Origin: Elysia chlorotica
Taxonomy: Eukaryota > Mollusca > Gastropoda > Plakobranchidae
Length of the DNA stretch: 64,000 nt
NCBI GenBank assembly: GCA_003991915.1
Contig: RQTK01000028.1
Coordinates: forward strand, 57,903 to 121,902
Direction: 5' to 3'
A program made the translations under genes and the position numbers. Shown piece by piece: positions 51,771 to 63,820 of this stretch. A model generated the notes under the pieces. That model was not told the DNA's origin. It saw only the letters and a list, made by a program, of their open reading frames with translations, and did no database searches. Within the stretch, counting starts at the first letter, position 1. Each line of letters opens with the position of its first letter.

Positions 51771-52314
51771 CCCAATGTACTGTTAATCCAGAACAAAAGG
51801 CAGTTTTAGATGGGTATAAATTTGAGCATGGTAGACAAACCCATCTAGTTGTTAACGTTAATGTTAACATTATGTGCATAACATGGACGCGACTGATTAT
51901 ATCTCATAAGGGCAAGCAAACAAAGGAAAATTATGAATGTCCCAAGCCCCTCCTTACGACCTCATACCAAAAAAAAAATACTGAGCGAGTCTGTACATTT
52001 GTTTATATGCTAAAATTAGCGCATAGGTGTCATAGAGTTTAAAAAAAAGATCCAACCAATAATTGCGTCCGTGTACATGTAGCTCCACTCAGTCTTAAGA
52101 TAAACATCACAGACAGAGAGCCGTGCATATTATCTAAACGGGTGTGAATGTTATTACTTGGTAAAAATGATTATTTTGTGAGGATAAAACAAGGCTTTTG
52201 TTAATTTTGTCCTTTAAACAAGTTAGCGGGTATACTAATCATATTGTAATTATGTAAAAAATAAGTATAACTATGATGTTAAAATCAGCAAAGACATCAA
52301 GAAAAACAACTACA

Positions 52315-52315
52315 A

Positions 52316-52383
<68 letters not shown>

Positions 52384-52400
52384 TCAGCAACAACAACAAC
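52315..52400. repeat. (AAC)n microsatellite beside an assembly gap
   Basis: CAA triplet run ending nine bases before the N run. Confidence 0.9.
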
Positions 52401-52408
52401 ATTTATAA

Positions 52409-52956
52409 NNNNNNNNNNNNNNNNNNNNNNNNNNNNNNNNNNNNNNNNNNNNNNNNNNNNNNNNNNNNNNNNNNNNNNNNNNNNNNNNNNNNNNNNNNNN
52501 NNNNNNNNNNNNNNNNNNNNNNNNNNNNNNNNNNNNNNNNNNNNNNNNNNNNNNNNNNNNNNNNNNNNNNNNNNNNNNNNNNNNNNNNNNNNNNNNNNNN
52601 NNNNNNNNNNNNNNNNNNNNNNNNNNNNNNNNNNNNNNNNNNNNNNNNNNNNNNNNNNNNNNNNNNNNNNNNNNNNNNNNNNNNNNNNNNNNNNNNNNNN
52701 NNNNNNNNNNNNNNNNNNNNNNNNNNNNNNNNNNNNNNNNNNNNNNNNNNNNNNNNNNNNNNNNNNNNNNNNNNNNNNNNNNNNNNNNNNNNNNNNNNNN
52801 NNNNNNNNNNNNNNNNNNNNNNNNNNNNNNNNNNNNNNNNNNNNNNNNNNNNNNNNNNNNNNNNNNNNNNNNNNNNNNNNNNNNNNNNNNNNNNNNNNNN
52901 NNNNNNNNNNNNNNNNNNNNNNNNNNNNNNNNNNNNNNNNNNNNNNNNNNNNNNNN
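52409..52956. other. Assembly gap, 548 N
   Basis: Run of N. The flanks are an AAC microsatellite on the left and SINE sequence on the right. Confidence 1.
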
Positions 52957-53095
52957 AGGAATATGAAGACTCTATCATGGACGGCCCTCAAGACTGACGT
53001 CTGATAATTTAAAGTGCTGCCACACAAATACAGTGCGGGTATACCGTGGCTCCTGTCTAAGCCGCTCACATTAAGCTGAGATGGACTGATCATCA
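52957..53095 (-). mobile_element. SINE fragment next to the gap
   Basis: catggacggccctcaagact, gacgtctgataattt and ccgtggctcctgtctaagcc. The 3' part of the element is lost in the gap and the head is absent. Confidence 0.7.
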
Positions 53096-53421
53096 ATGAA
53101 TTTGGCACAATTTGGTGCTAATTATAGGTGATGTAGAGATCAAGAGTCCTCTATCTAGACAGATACTACTCTAGATGGACGTTTTTTACATTTATATAAA
53201 AATGAAAGTAACATCTCTAGTGATAGGAACGACAGAATTGTAATTTGTCCTGCCCTGAAGACAGAAGTGATGCTTCCTTTCACGTACAATGAATAACTCC
53301 GACTTGTCTATGTGTCACAACAAAAAGCTACAACAATAGAGGTGTGTCGCACAGAGAGCTCGCGAATCCACACGCGTGCTGCGCCTCATCGTTTGTTGAT
53401 GCGTCCAATGCTACAGATAGA

Positions 53422-53692
53422 TGGTTGGTTGGTTGTTTGGTTGGGTTTTTAACGTCCAACATCAGCAACTTATAGGCTATATCGTGGACGTGCCCTAAGA
53501 CGGACGTCTGGCAATTTTTTTTATGTGCTGCCACACACGAGACAGGGCGGGGATACCATGACTCCTGTCTCAGCCGGTCACATTATACTGACACCGACCC
53601 AACCAGTAGAGATTGCAACAGCCAGGATTCGAACTCGGGACCTTTTGCGTCGGAAGCCGATGTTCTACCCCTGGGCCACCGCCCTCCCCCCC
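53422..53692 (-). mobile_element. tRNA-derived SINE, full length
   Basis: (TTGG)n-type tail (tggttggttggttgtttggt), body, B-box gattcgaactcggga and head gcgtcggaagccgatgttct, ccctgggccaccgccctc. One of the best-preserved copies. Confidence 0.88.
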
Positions 53693-53799
53693 TTTGCTTT
53701 TGTACATATCTAAAAGATAAACCAGCAAAAAGTCCTATATCGCAACCATTGGACCGGATCAGTGGGTTGGTTTCTTCAATTTCAATGTCAGGAGCAAGT

Positions 53800-53960
53800 C
53801 TATAATATAGTAGGCGGGTTCCAAGACTAACATCTGAAACTTTACGTGCTGCCACACATATACAGTGCCGCAGTACCAGAATACACTCTCAGACGATAAC
53901 ATTAAATTGACTCCAAAACAATCAGTAGGTGACGACGCTAGAGGATACTGTTTTTTTTTG
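53800..53960 (-). mobile_element. SINE body fragment, diverged
   Basis: gttccaagactaacatctga and acgtgctgccacaca match the body; the head is not recognisable. Confidence 0.6.
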
Positions 53961-54381
53961 TTTTCTTTTTGTTTTTCGTTTTGAACGTGTCTCAATACTC
54001 TGCCTTTTCAAACTCTCAACTAAAATAGACGTATGTGAGTAACTTAAGTCAATGGCACCTGAAAAAAAAATAATTATCCGTGCTTAAAAAAAGTCTCATT
54101 CTCTCACCTTCATCATTATGAAGGAGGTAAGTGTGTAACAATACTATAAGATTTATCTTGCCTGCTCAATGAACAATAAAATGCATACATCCTTAAAAAA
54201 ATATAGAAAGTTTTAACTACTACCTTCTGGTTAAAACATGATACTCACAGTTAATTGCAGATCTGGGTCCCAGTATAATTTTTTCTAATGAGTAGCAGCG
54301 TTATCCATACCTATTTATTCCCCAGTTGTGAACGCCAGCGGCTTTCCATATCCCGCTCTGTAGAGTGGGCGGATTTAAATT

Positions 54382-55389
54382 TTTTTCATCGCGAGGTACG
54401 TGTATTCGCAAAGATAAGCATACAATTGATTTTCCTATTTGGCCGAAACACCACAGAGGAAAAGTGCATAACGATTGTCCCCAATGCGTACCCATTACAA
54501 TAACACATAACCCATTTGTCACAACAACAAACAAACAAACAAAAACGCCTGCTGACACCAACAAATTAATAAATTGAAAAGACAATGAATTGCTTTTAAT
54601 TTGTTTGAAGAGGCCCACATAATAAACAACTTGCGTGCTAACCCCTGAGCTCGACGGAGAGATACCATCGCAAGTGTCATTAGGATTCACAACCCGGAAC
54701 GAATCATCGACTGCAAACCTTCACCGTGAAGCAAAATTTAATGATAATTAAAAAAGCAGTCTTCGATGTACAGGGTTACTACTTTCTTGACCATGTGACA
54801 CTCAACTTGCCGTTTTGGATCTACAATAAGGTAGCAATTCAAGTTACGTCAACTAGATATGGTTACCTGTATTTCCTTCTAAGTCGTTCTTGGGCGTTTA
54901 CTGTAATTGACATACGTGTTGCCTCCGTTGTATTCATGTAGTGTGGTTGGTTGGTTGGGTTGGTTTAACGTCCAACAGCAGCACTATATAGGCTATATTG
55001 TGAACGCGCCCCAAGACGGACCTGACATGTAGTGTGGTAAAGGATAATTAAAAGTGAAATGCCTCATGGAAACACAGTGACACACTATTTCTACGCGATG
55101 TAGATAGTGTATAACTATAGCGCTAACTCTTCTGTAAGAGGTGAGGGCCATTGTGTAACAGGGACATTAACATCGTGGACCAAAGCAATTAGCTGGAGAC
55201 TTGTTTCATCATCATTGATGAGCCTCAACGCGAGGAAGAATTTAAAGATTTTTGTTGCAGGATTCGCTGATGGTTAAGAAAATAAGGGAACAAACTTGAA
55301 GCATCAACTTTGGGGTTGGAAGGGGAAGAGAAGAGATCCAAGTTGATGTGTGTGAATAAGCAGTAAAACATGTTTTCTAACTCGCTGGA
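54382..55389. repeat. Segmental duplication E, copy B
   Basis: Direct copy of 49501-50412, 4.9 kb downstream. It carries a private SINE insertion at 54947-55025. Confidence 0.9.
54947..55025 (-). mobile_element. 5'-truncated SINE insertion with 12-bp target-site duplication
   Basis: The 79-bp insert starts ttggttggttgggttgg and is flanked on both sides by catgtagtgtgg (54935-54946 and 55026-55037). Copy A of the host duplication has that 12-mer once (50036-50047) with no insert. Confidence 0.93.
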
Positions 55390-56397
55390 GGCGGGGATCA
55401 TTGGCTTTGTTACACAAACGCGTAATTATGTTAAACCTACGGTGCCCATTCATGAACTCCTGATAGTACAAGCATTAGTTCGGCAAGTCTAAAGCTAACA
55501 CATGGATATCCCCATAGGTGCAGAACAAGCATCTCATGGTTGCCTACCCGCGTGTCCAGCCCATTAGAGCTTACATCACACAATCTGCCTCCGCCGCTGA
55601 CTGATCTGTGGAGGTGGCCAACAAGCTGCGGCTACCGAAAAACGCCTAAGCCTAGAGACACTCTCGCATCAAGTGGGCTGCAAAGCAATCATACCACCTT
55701 TTTGGGTCGAAGAAACACACGGAACAGAATAGTTAAGGTGTTGATTATTCTGAAGTAAAAAACAAGAATCCACCAGTGACATGATTGTCTATGCCATTAT
55801 AGAATTAGAATCATATAGTATACACATTATTATAATTAGGACATCCAATCAGTCACTTCGTTATTTCTTCTCTTTTCTCAAATGCGCACACAACGGCTGA
55901 CTATCAGGGTTCCCTGTATTGATAAACCTTCAACTCAGTGACAAGTCTCAGAACAGAGATGTGAGGCCACGTGAAAAGAGACCTAGTACATTGCACCACG
56001 AGTAAATTATATGCCAAGACTGAAAGTAGAAAAAAACGCCCATATCACCTGCCCGTGAGCCCTAACCAACATTAATTTTCTGAACCTTTTCGCGCGAACG
56101 TACAAATCATCATTCCGATCCTTTTATTTCGTCGAAATCAAAAGGACATTTTACGCAGTTAAGTGGAAATGTAAAAGTTATCTGATTGAAATTTGTTTTG
56201 TGATTTTAAGACTTTAAAATGTGAACAAAAATTGTTTAAAGTATGTCAATATCCTAAAGTAATGCTTTATACTATAGCGAAGTTTTTGCCTGGTCCCTGT
56301 TTTGGTTCAAATTCAAGATAGACATTTCGAGCGTGTTTTCAAGTGATTTACATTGCAACAAATGCAGATAAAATGAAGAATCATGGGTCAAAATGTA

Positions 56398-56398
<1 letters not shown>
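55390..56398. other. Non-coding intergenic DNA
   Basis: No gene or repeat recognised. Confidence 0.5.
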
Positions 56399-56399
<1 letters not shown>

Positions 56400-56450
<51 letters not shown>

Positions 56451-56770
56451 AGGTTGAATTTAGATTTGTCTTGAGAAGAATGCAGAGAGAGGGACAGAGG
56501 GATAGAAAGAGGAGAGAGAAGAAGGGAGGAAAAAAAACGGTCAAAGTTAAATTTGTGGGGAGGGAGCGAGCGAGCGAGAGAGAGAAGTTCGAACTTGAAT
56601 TTGTGGACAGAAAGAAAGAGATAAAAAGTCGAATTTAAATAAGTAAAGACTGAAGAGAGATAGAGAGAGAGAGAGGGAGAGAGAGAGAGGGGGTGGGGAG
56701 AGAAAATAGAGAGAAGAAAGTCGAACTTAAATTTGTAGAGAGAGAGAGAAAGAGAAAAGAGGGAGAGGTT
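56400..56770. repeat. GA-rich compound tract
   Basis: A pure (GA)n run at 56400-56449 is followed by spaced GA blocks, each next to a variant of tcgaacttgaatttgtgg (about 56450, 56545, 56587, 56720), so the tract is a degenerate tandem repeat of GA plus that spacer. Confidence 0.75.
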
Positions 56771-56920
56771 GGTTTAACGTTCAACATCAGCACATTATAG
56801 GCTATATTGTGGACGGGCCCCAATACTAACGTCTGACAATTGTATGTGCTGCGACACAACAGTACGGGGATACCACGACTCCTGTTTTAGCCAGTCACAT
56901 CAAACTGACCAACCTTCAAG
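56764..56920 (-). mobile_element. SINE 3' and central part
   Basis: ttggtttaacgttcaacatc, ctatattgtggacgggcccc and ccacgactcctgttttagcc. Head missing. Confidence 0.75.
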
Positions 56921-58310
56921 AAAGAGATAAACAGTAAACAAGAATTTCGACAAAACAGGTTCCAAAAATGCGTTCGAAGAGAAAAAACGAGTCGAACTTG
57001 AATGTGTCGTTGTCGAGTGAAAACAGAGAAAACGAAACTTAAGCTGCACTTCTTGGTTTTATGACAGCGTGGAGAGGTTCAATCTGAGCGGAGTTCCCCG
57101 ATGACGCGTGCGGATCTTAAAATTAATTTCCCGACACTACTCATACTGCCGACAAGGGACAATTTGCCACCCGAAGATCGCATGTCGGCAGTATCGGCGT
57201 TTTGACTGCTAGCTGCACCCTGCAGGTAAAGTAGAGGATTGCCGAGACGCTGACCATTTTGACTTCACTCGCTTTGAGGCCGTAAAAATGAACTGAATGG
57301 TACAGGATAACAGGTTGGTTGACTATTTTGAAACAAGTAAGCATCGCCAGTGCCCCATTGGCCCCGCTAACACAACACGGACGCCTGCACAAACACAACT
57401 GGCAATCCAAGCGGCGGGCGGAAAACTGAAACCAAACAAACACCTTTCGGGGAGTTTGCCGAACGTGTAATGTTAATGTGTTTGACTTACAGGCCCTTAA
57501 CCCTGACCCACCAGGCCCGTCGCGGCCCGGTCTGATTCATCCCACCCACTCTGAGCAGGGAATACTAATGGAGGACGGCCAGGAGAAAGGCATGTGTTCC
57601 CTTCCTATTTCTTTATTGCGCGAGCCTCGCCGCGATCATTTCATTACAGGAAATTTTATTAAAAGAATTTACGAGGGGGTGAAGTGGGATTATGGGCGCG
57701 TGGAAATGACAATAGCGCCAAGTGGAGATTATGGTGCTTAAGGGGACACGACTGTGTCTTCTTTTCTAGCGCTGTCTGTAGATCAGGGCCGGGAGGAAAT
57801 ACAACGGCGGTCAGTTGCTACTGAGGAGAACAAACAGAAATCTGTGGGGGAACCTCATCTCTTGAAACAGATGGGGCCTCTGGCCATGGAGAGGCAATGT
57901 TGCAGCTGATAAAATTGTACCCAAGACAGCACCCGAACCACGAGACGAACAGCTCACGTTCCGCCTGACGCTGATGGCATAGTCATGTTCTAACGGTTCC
58001 CGTGAATGTTAACTGGACCGACGCGCAGGATTCAGATCGCGATTTCTTTCACGTAATAAACGACACAGAATTTCCAATGGATGGTATGAGTTTGTGGCGA
58101 AAAGAAATGATAGAAAGATGAAGCGAAAAGAAATGATAGAAAGATGAAGAAGGGAGCGGAGAAGAAATAGAGATAGAAGGGGAGAAAAAAAAGAAGTAAA
58201 AATGTTTGTGTATGTGGATGTCTGTGTGGAAGATTCTTAGTTCATGTTTTTTGGTCGAAGAAAGCGAAGCTCTGTCATAGTTGAACATCTTTCATTTCAA
58301 GAAGAATCGC
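56921..58310. other. Non-coding or unrecognised DNA
   Basis: Less AT-rich than its surroundings at about 57350-57900. An open frame at 57478-57741 (+) has no recognised domain. A 26-bp unit (cgaaaagaaatgatagaaag...) is tandemly doubled near 58095-58148. Confidence 0.4.
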
Positions 58311-58317
58311 GTGCTTG

Positions 58318-58432
58318 TAAAGGACTGACAATTCTGCCACAGAGACAGAGTTGGGATACTGTGACTTCTGTCTCAGGCGGTCACATTATATAGTATTTAA
58401 TATCATTATATACTGACACCGACCCAACCCAC
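58318..58432 (-). mobile_element. SINE internal fragment
   Basis: gactgacaattctgcc, gatactgtgacttctgtctc and actgacaccgacccaac, with a small AT-rich insertion in the middle. Confidence 0.6.
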
Positions 58433-58910
58433 TATTCCGACATTAGTTGGACTTGCTTAATGCACAATACTCTGTACTATTCACAAGACACAAAGCAAAG
58501 CAGGGCAGTCGCTGCAGGGTTCGGTCTCCTCTCTACTTGTAACTTCTAGTCCTATCACCACAAATACTATCAACCTTTTTAACTACTGCAGAAAATAATG
58601 GTGTAAGTTTTAACTAGGACTTAACTGTGGTACGCCGTCGCTTTGTGTGACCTTATCAGTAAAACTACTAAAATCCGTTCCACCAAATGTGAAGGATTAA
58701 TTAGAAAAACACACATACAATGCCCTTGCATTCTCCGCGCTCGTTCAGACATTTTTTTACATGACATCATTCTTGATTGCGGTTCCGGACATCAAACATA
58801 TTATTGATAGAGTTTCAACCAGTCTCCACCAAAAATAAATTGGAAAAAGGGGGGGGGGTGTCTTGTGTCGAAGCATTATAATCCGTTCATTTTATCAAGA
58901 GGATTTGTTC

Positions 58911-58916
58911 AGAGAG

Positions 58917-58961
<45 letters not shown>
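58911..58961. repeat. (GA)n microsatellite
   Basis: GA run of about 50 bases. Confidence 0.95.
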
Positions 58962-58964
<3 letters not shown>

Positions 58965-59240
58965 GCGTAGAGAATGCATTACAGTGACAGTCCAATAAGA
59001 ATCCGTGTCAGTGTTGTTTAATACTTGTTATGCAGGTATATGTGTCATTAATACAAAACTAGCGATCATTAACACATATTAGCATGTCAGTTGTCAGTGC
59101 ATCAGCCCCACTCTGTACCATTATGTAACGCTTGTAACCTTAGCTATCAGCCATGAGTCATTTCAACCACTTAAAAAGCACAGTAGTAATGAAAAATACG
59201 TATTCGAGTACAAGGGTGATTAAACACTAATAATAACAAT

Positions 59241-59248
59241 AATAGTAA

Positions 59249-59343
<95 letters not shown>

Positions 59344-59344
59344 A
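59241..59344. repeat. (AGT)n microsatellite
   Basis: About 100 bases of AGT triplets. Confidence 0.95.
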
Positions 59345-60636
59345 CAACAACATAAACAACCACCAACAACACCAATATTCAAATTGGTGTATGAATACAT
59401 ATTCCTCCCTGTTTGAAACGAAGCCCAATTTAGTTATAAATATAAATATTCATTTTGAATGAAATTGAAGATTTTCTGGGTTAATTGGACAGTAGAATAT
59501 CATAAGTCATTTTGCTATAAAAAAGTATATATACACGATGCATACTACCAGTAAAGACAACCAGTCGACAACAGAGCACTTCCCAGCCAACTCGCCACGA
59601 AAGCTTAGTAAGGTGGGTCTTCTTTGTGTAAATCTGAAATCCTGTATATGCAATGCCCCGATTTCAGCTTTGGAGATTGGCGTTCACCGTAACCAGAGTT
59701 TTGTGTGTTACAAGACGTTCAATTTTACGGAGGCACATAATTTTTTTTAGTTCCTAACCTCCCACCACAGTAGGTATACGTAAGATTTCCAGAACGGACA
59801 GGAAACGGTGCCTTTTTCCTTCCATGCACACAGCCACCCGTGTGACATTTAAGCGGGTTTGGTTGGTCTTACGGCACATCAGCACAGTAACAGCTAAAGT
59901 GTGCCTATGATGTACTAAAATAGTGAATACATTACACTAGAACTAGAAGAGGGGCTCCGTTATCAACAAAGCAAGAGCTTCCGAAGCCAGTCATTTAAAA
60001 CAACCCGTCGTTGAAGTACAAGTTATATTTCAATTCTTTTTTTAAATCCATTGCGCCCGAACATACTTAAAGTCGCCGATACCTAGGAGGAATTGGGGGG
60101 GGGGGGGGGGGGAAAAAAAAAAACAAACAAACAAAACAAATAAAAACTTTTAAAAAAAAATGTATCGAATTTAAAAGAGGAATCAAAGTGGTACGAACGG
60201 GAGTCGGATATGGGGGACATTGGCCTCTGAAAATCGCTAATACATGTACATTGTACTACATGTAGTATGTAATATCCAAATCGCTTGCTTGAGACTACAG
60301 ACTTTACTAATATAAACACGAGAGAGTGGGAAATCTGACACACAATAAAACGGTGTACATTACTGATGTAAAGTAGGCTGAAGATCTATTTGATCAAAAG
60401 AAAAGGTTGGAAAGGCCGCCTTTGAGATGCACTGCGCGGTCCCATTTTATAACTTTGATTTGGTCACACCTTTTAGACCTCGTTGCATCCAGGGATGAGA
60501 GAAGATAGAAACTTCACAGATATGATGAGGTTCATGAACAAGGTCACAGGACCATTAAATGCATGACTTCAGTTCAGTAGGTCTAGCGGCGTGGGTTTGT
60601 CAAAGATCGGATCAACAAAAGAGCAGGGCTGTTTGG

Positions 60637-60638
<2 letters not shown>
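59345..60638. other. Non-coding intergenic DNA
   Basis: No gene. A short SINE-tail-like piece lies at about 59858-59895. Poly-G then A-rich run at 60096-60125. Confidence 0.5.

Positions 60639-60639
<1 letters not shown>

Positions 60640-60704
<65 letters not shown>
60640..60704. repeat. (GA)n microsatellite
   Basis: Pure GA run of 65 bases. Confidence 0.95.
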
Positions 60705-60706
<2 letters not shown>

Positions 60707-62874
60707 ACTTTATCTCATTGTGACATTTCAAACGAGGTTTGGATTTTCCACAATCAAGTCAACCATAAAATCATTGTTTTGTATATCAAATATTTATATA
60801 TCAAAGAAAACATGATAGCAAATCATTCTAAGCTGATTCTAGTATATAGCACGTTGCACACATGTATTGAAAAAATACAAGGGCGTCTGAAGACTTCAGA
60901 AGTTATTTGAACTTTCTATAGAAGTTGAAAACAGTGTGTGTGTGTCCTTAGGAACAATGCTTCTACCTGACGCACTTCTATGGATTACCTTACTTCACAA
61001 CTGAACGACTACATGTATTAGAAAGGAGAAGGGCAACAGTTGCTGTTCAGCAGAAACCAACCCCAAAGGTGAACAATTTTTTTAATACATGCTAAATTAC
61101 AAGTCGATCTGTTCAGTTTTATGTAGGAAATTATTTGAGTTGCGTGCAAAAACCCATTCTCTTTTTATAAAAAATATCAACTCTAAGTACACACATTATA
61201 ATTAATTATAACTTTGTTTTTTACAAAACAGCTGCACTTCCACATGGTGCTTTTCTTTATAGTGTGTCTGTGTGGGTGAGAGAGAGAAAGAGAGGAGAGA
61301 CAAACAAAAAACAACAACAGGGAAGCAAGAAGTATGAACATGATTATTCATCGATCTTTGTAGTTTGTGTTATAACAAATACGTATGTTGGAATGGTCCT
61401 ACTTTCTGTGCACTAAAATTCTAAAAGCATTAATCCCTAAGTTAAGTCTTTTCAACTTTTATTAACACATCATCAAATTTGATGTTACCACATAAAACAA
61501 ATGTGACAAAGGTTCGTATTTATTTATATAAATGTGTTTTATGCACCCCCCCCCCCCAAAAAAAAATAAAAAAAATAAAAAAATAGGAGATGGCTCTTTC
61601 ATTTAAAGCTCCTAGACTTCTACAGGTACTGTTAGGTTTGGTGGTTTCTTGACGGCAACATCAAGGCTATAATAAACATTTGGGACAAGCTCCAGGACTA
61701 ACGCCTGACAAATGTACATGCTCCCAAACAGAACATGAGGAAGTATTTCGGCGGTCACAATAATGTATAAAAATAATACTAAGTCAACAAGTAGGGGACC
61801 AAATCATACAAACATATTTCTCAAATCTGTTGCTGTATTGTTCAAAATTTCTCATTTAAAAATATGACTGTGTAAAATCTACAAATTAACAGAAAAATAC
61901 ATTTATAATGAACATCAATGCTATTTTGGGCAAAAAATATAAATACTGTAGTTGCAACCATTGATGTCAAATATCAATATTCAATATGAATTATGAGTGA
62001 TGATTGTAAATGAGTGAGCGGTGGATCCAAGACTAGATCCCCATCTATGAAGTTGATAGGTCTAGAGATTGAAGGTCTAATATATTCCATCTAAAACAAA
62101 TCCTTTAGTTTAGGGAAAGACAAGAGGATCTAATTTCCGCTTATCCAGATCTTAAGTTTTCAAAGAGCGTCTTTAGGGTAATAATGTGTGTTTCTACCTC
62201 CTTATCTTATGTTTTTGTCCAAATTTTGCTAGTTATTACACTACATACATATTTAGTGTTTCTGTCGAAACTTTGCTATAACCCACATAGGGCTTAGTGT
62301 TTTATTTGTTCAACTAAAATTCTTTGGTATGACCGTTGAATAAAGCTTTAGATGCTCTAAGCAGAGATCATAATTTAATGTTCCTGGGTTGAAAGAGACT
62401 ATTTTGCCTACGATGTTAAGTATAATAATTGCGACACACAGCTTTTATATGCCCATTAGACAGGAACACTACGTTATAATGTAAAACAAATTTCAAAAAT
62501 TGGGCAGAAACCATATTACATAATTTGCATGGCCAATAGGCTACATTTTGACATTACCACAGAATTATGAGTACAACTATAATTTAGGCTTCTTACACTA
62601 GTTACAGTACACAACAAACGTAGATCTACAACAGATGTAACAACTACTATTTATAAGATGGTTTCACCCTGAGAGATCAAGTCAAACTAGATCTAGTCCT
62701 CTTTATATAGCCACCATTAGGACATGGTAGTTAGATAGATCTATATAAAAAAAATGTAAGAAAAAATAAAATTTAAAAAATTTAATTTGAAGAAATTTAT
62801 AAACAAATGTTTACTTTTTCTAATTTGCCATGTACCACTGTGGTGTAGTAAATTTTGTTACTGAGGGGACTTAG
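60705..62874. other. Non-coding intergenic DNA
   Basis: AT-rich, no gene. A diverged SINE fragment (- sense) at about 61640-61800 (ccaggactaacgcctgacaa). Confidence 0.5.
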
Positions 62875-63820
62875 TACGAGGGCAGGCTGATAAATAAGGG
62901 CCGTTTTTGAATAACTTTTTTATTTGAAGGACTACAGAAGCAAGTTACACATCAAATGAAAGCTTAGAGTCTCCCCTATCTGATGAACTATCATTTTTCA
63001 ACATAGTTACCATCGCGTTCAATACAGAGGCGCCAGCGTTGTACAAGTTTTCGCATGCCGTCGGCGAAGAATTCTGGAGTCTGGGATCGGCACCAAGAGC
63101 GAACATCCGCCTCAACTTCTGCATCGGTTTCATAGTGATTTCCTTTGAGATGTTTCTTCAGCAAAGGAAATAAGAAAAAGTCAGACGAGGCCAAATCAGG
63201 ACTGTATGTCGGATGTGGTATGGTAGGAAGTTCCAACTGCTGTAAAGCGCACTGGGTTTGGCGACTGGTGTGTGGCCGAGCATTATCGTGCTGGATGACG
63301 TCTTTGACTTTGTCCTGTCGAACCCGTCTGAGTCGGCTCTTCAATGCACGCAGAGTTGACACATATCTCTCTGAATTTATTGTTGTGCCTTGCTCCAAAA
63401 ACTCAATATGGACGATACCTTCCATGTCCCAGAATATTGTCAGCAAAACCTTTCGAGCTGATGCGACGACTTTGAACTTCTTCGGGGCTGGAGAGTTCTT
63501 GTGTCGGTACTGCATAGACTGCATCTTGCTCTCTGGGTCATAGTGATGCACCCAAGACTCGTCACCAGTGATGATGCTCCGCAGAAAACGCTCGCCGTCA
63601 TGAGTGAATCTTTCCAACAGTTGTGTACAGATCGTTTTCCTCTGTGCCTTCATTTCCACAGTGAGCTGTCTCGGTACCCATCTTGCCGAGACTTTCCTGT
63701 AACCAAGGTGGACTGTGATAATGTGATGAACTCGTTCTTTTGAAATGTCAAGCGCATTTGCAATGTCTTTTGTTTCACTCTTCTATTTGCAACAATCATT
63801 TCGTCTACCTTCTGTTGGTG
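62875..63820 (-). pseudogene. Mariner-type (D,D34D) transposase element, frameshifted
   Basis: The catalytic half is open from 63659 to 62991 (222 residues). It shows TGDESWVHHYDPESK with the first Asp, HDNARPHTS with the second, and YSPDLASSDFFLF with the third. The last two catalytic Asp are separated by 34 residues, which identifies a mariner transposase (DNA cut-and-paste, acting in the nucleus at terminal inverted repeats). Upstream, the HTH-linker region (KVDEMIVANRRVKQK, then DIANALDISKERVHHII) is split by a one-base deletion near 63770, so the gene is broken. A TA (62875-62876) followed by cgagggcaggctgataaata marks the 3' terminal inverted repeat. The 5' end is replaced by a second copy at 63821. 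Confidence 0.93.

Noticed and set aside
50328..52042. Peptide with CMVAENIPTINR seen twice, considered as a gene family
   Set aside because: It lies within the 189-bp inverted repeat; conservation follows from DNA duplication, and no start, splice or domain evidence supports a gene.
52239..53108. Long open frames across 52.2-53.1 kb
   Set aside because: They consist mostly of assembly-gap N plus an AAC repeat.
57478..57741. 87-codon open frame (+) in a less AT-rich patch
   Set aside because: No recognised domain, no splice partners, and no homologue I can name; kept only as an unrecognised stretch.
63145..63543. 132-codon open frame on the + strand
   Set aside because: Antisense shadow of the mariner transposase.
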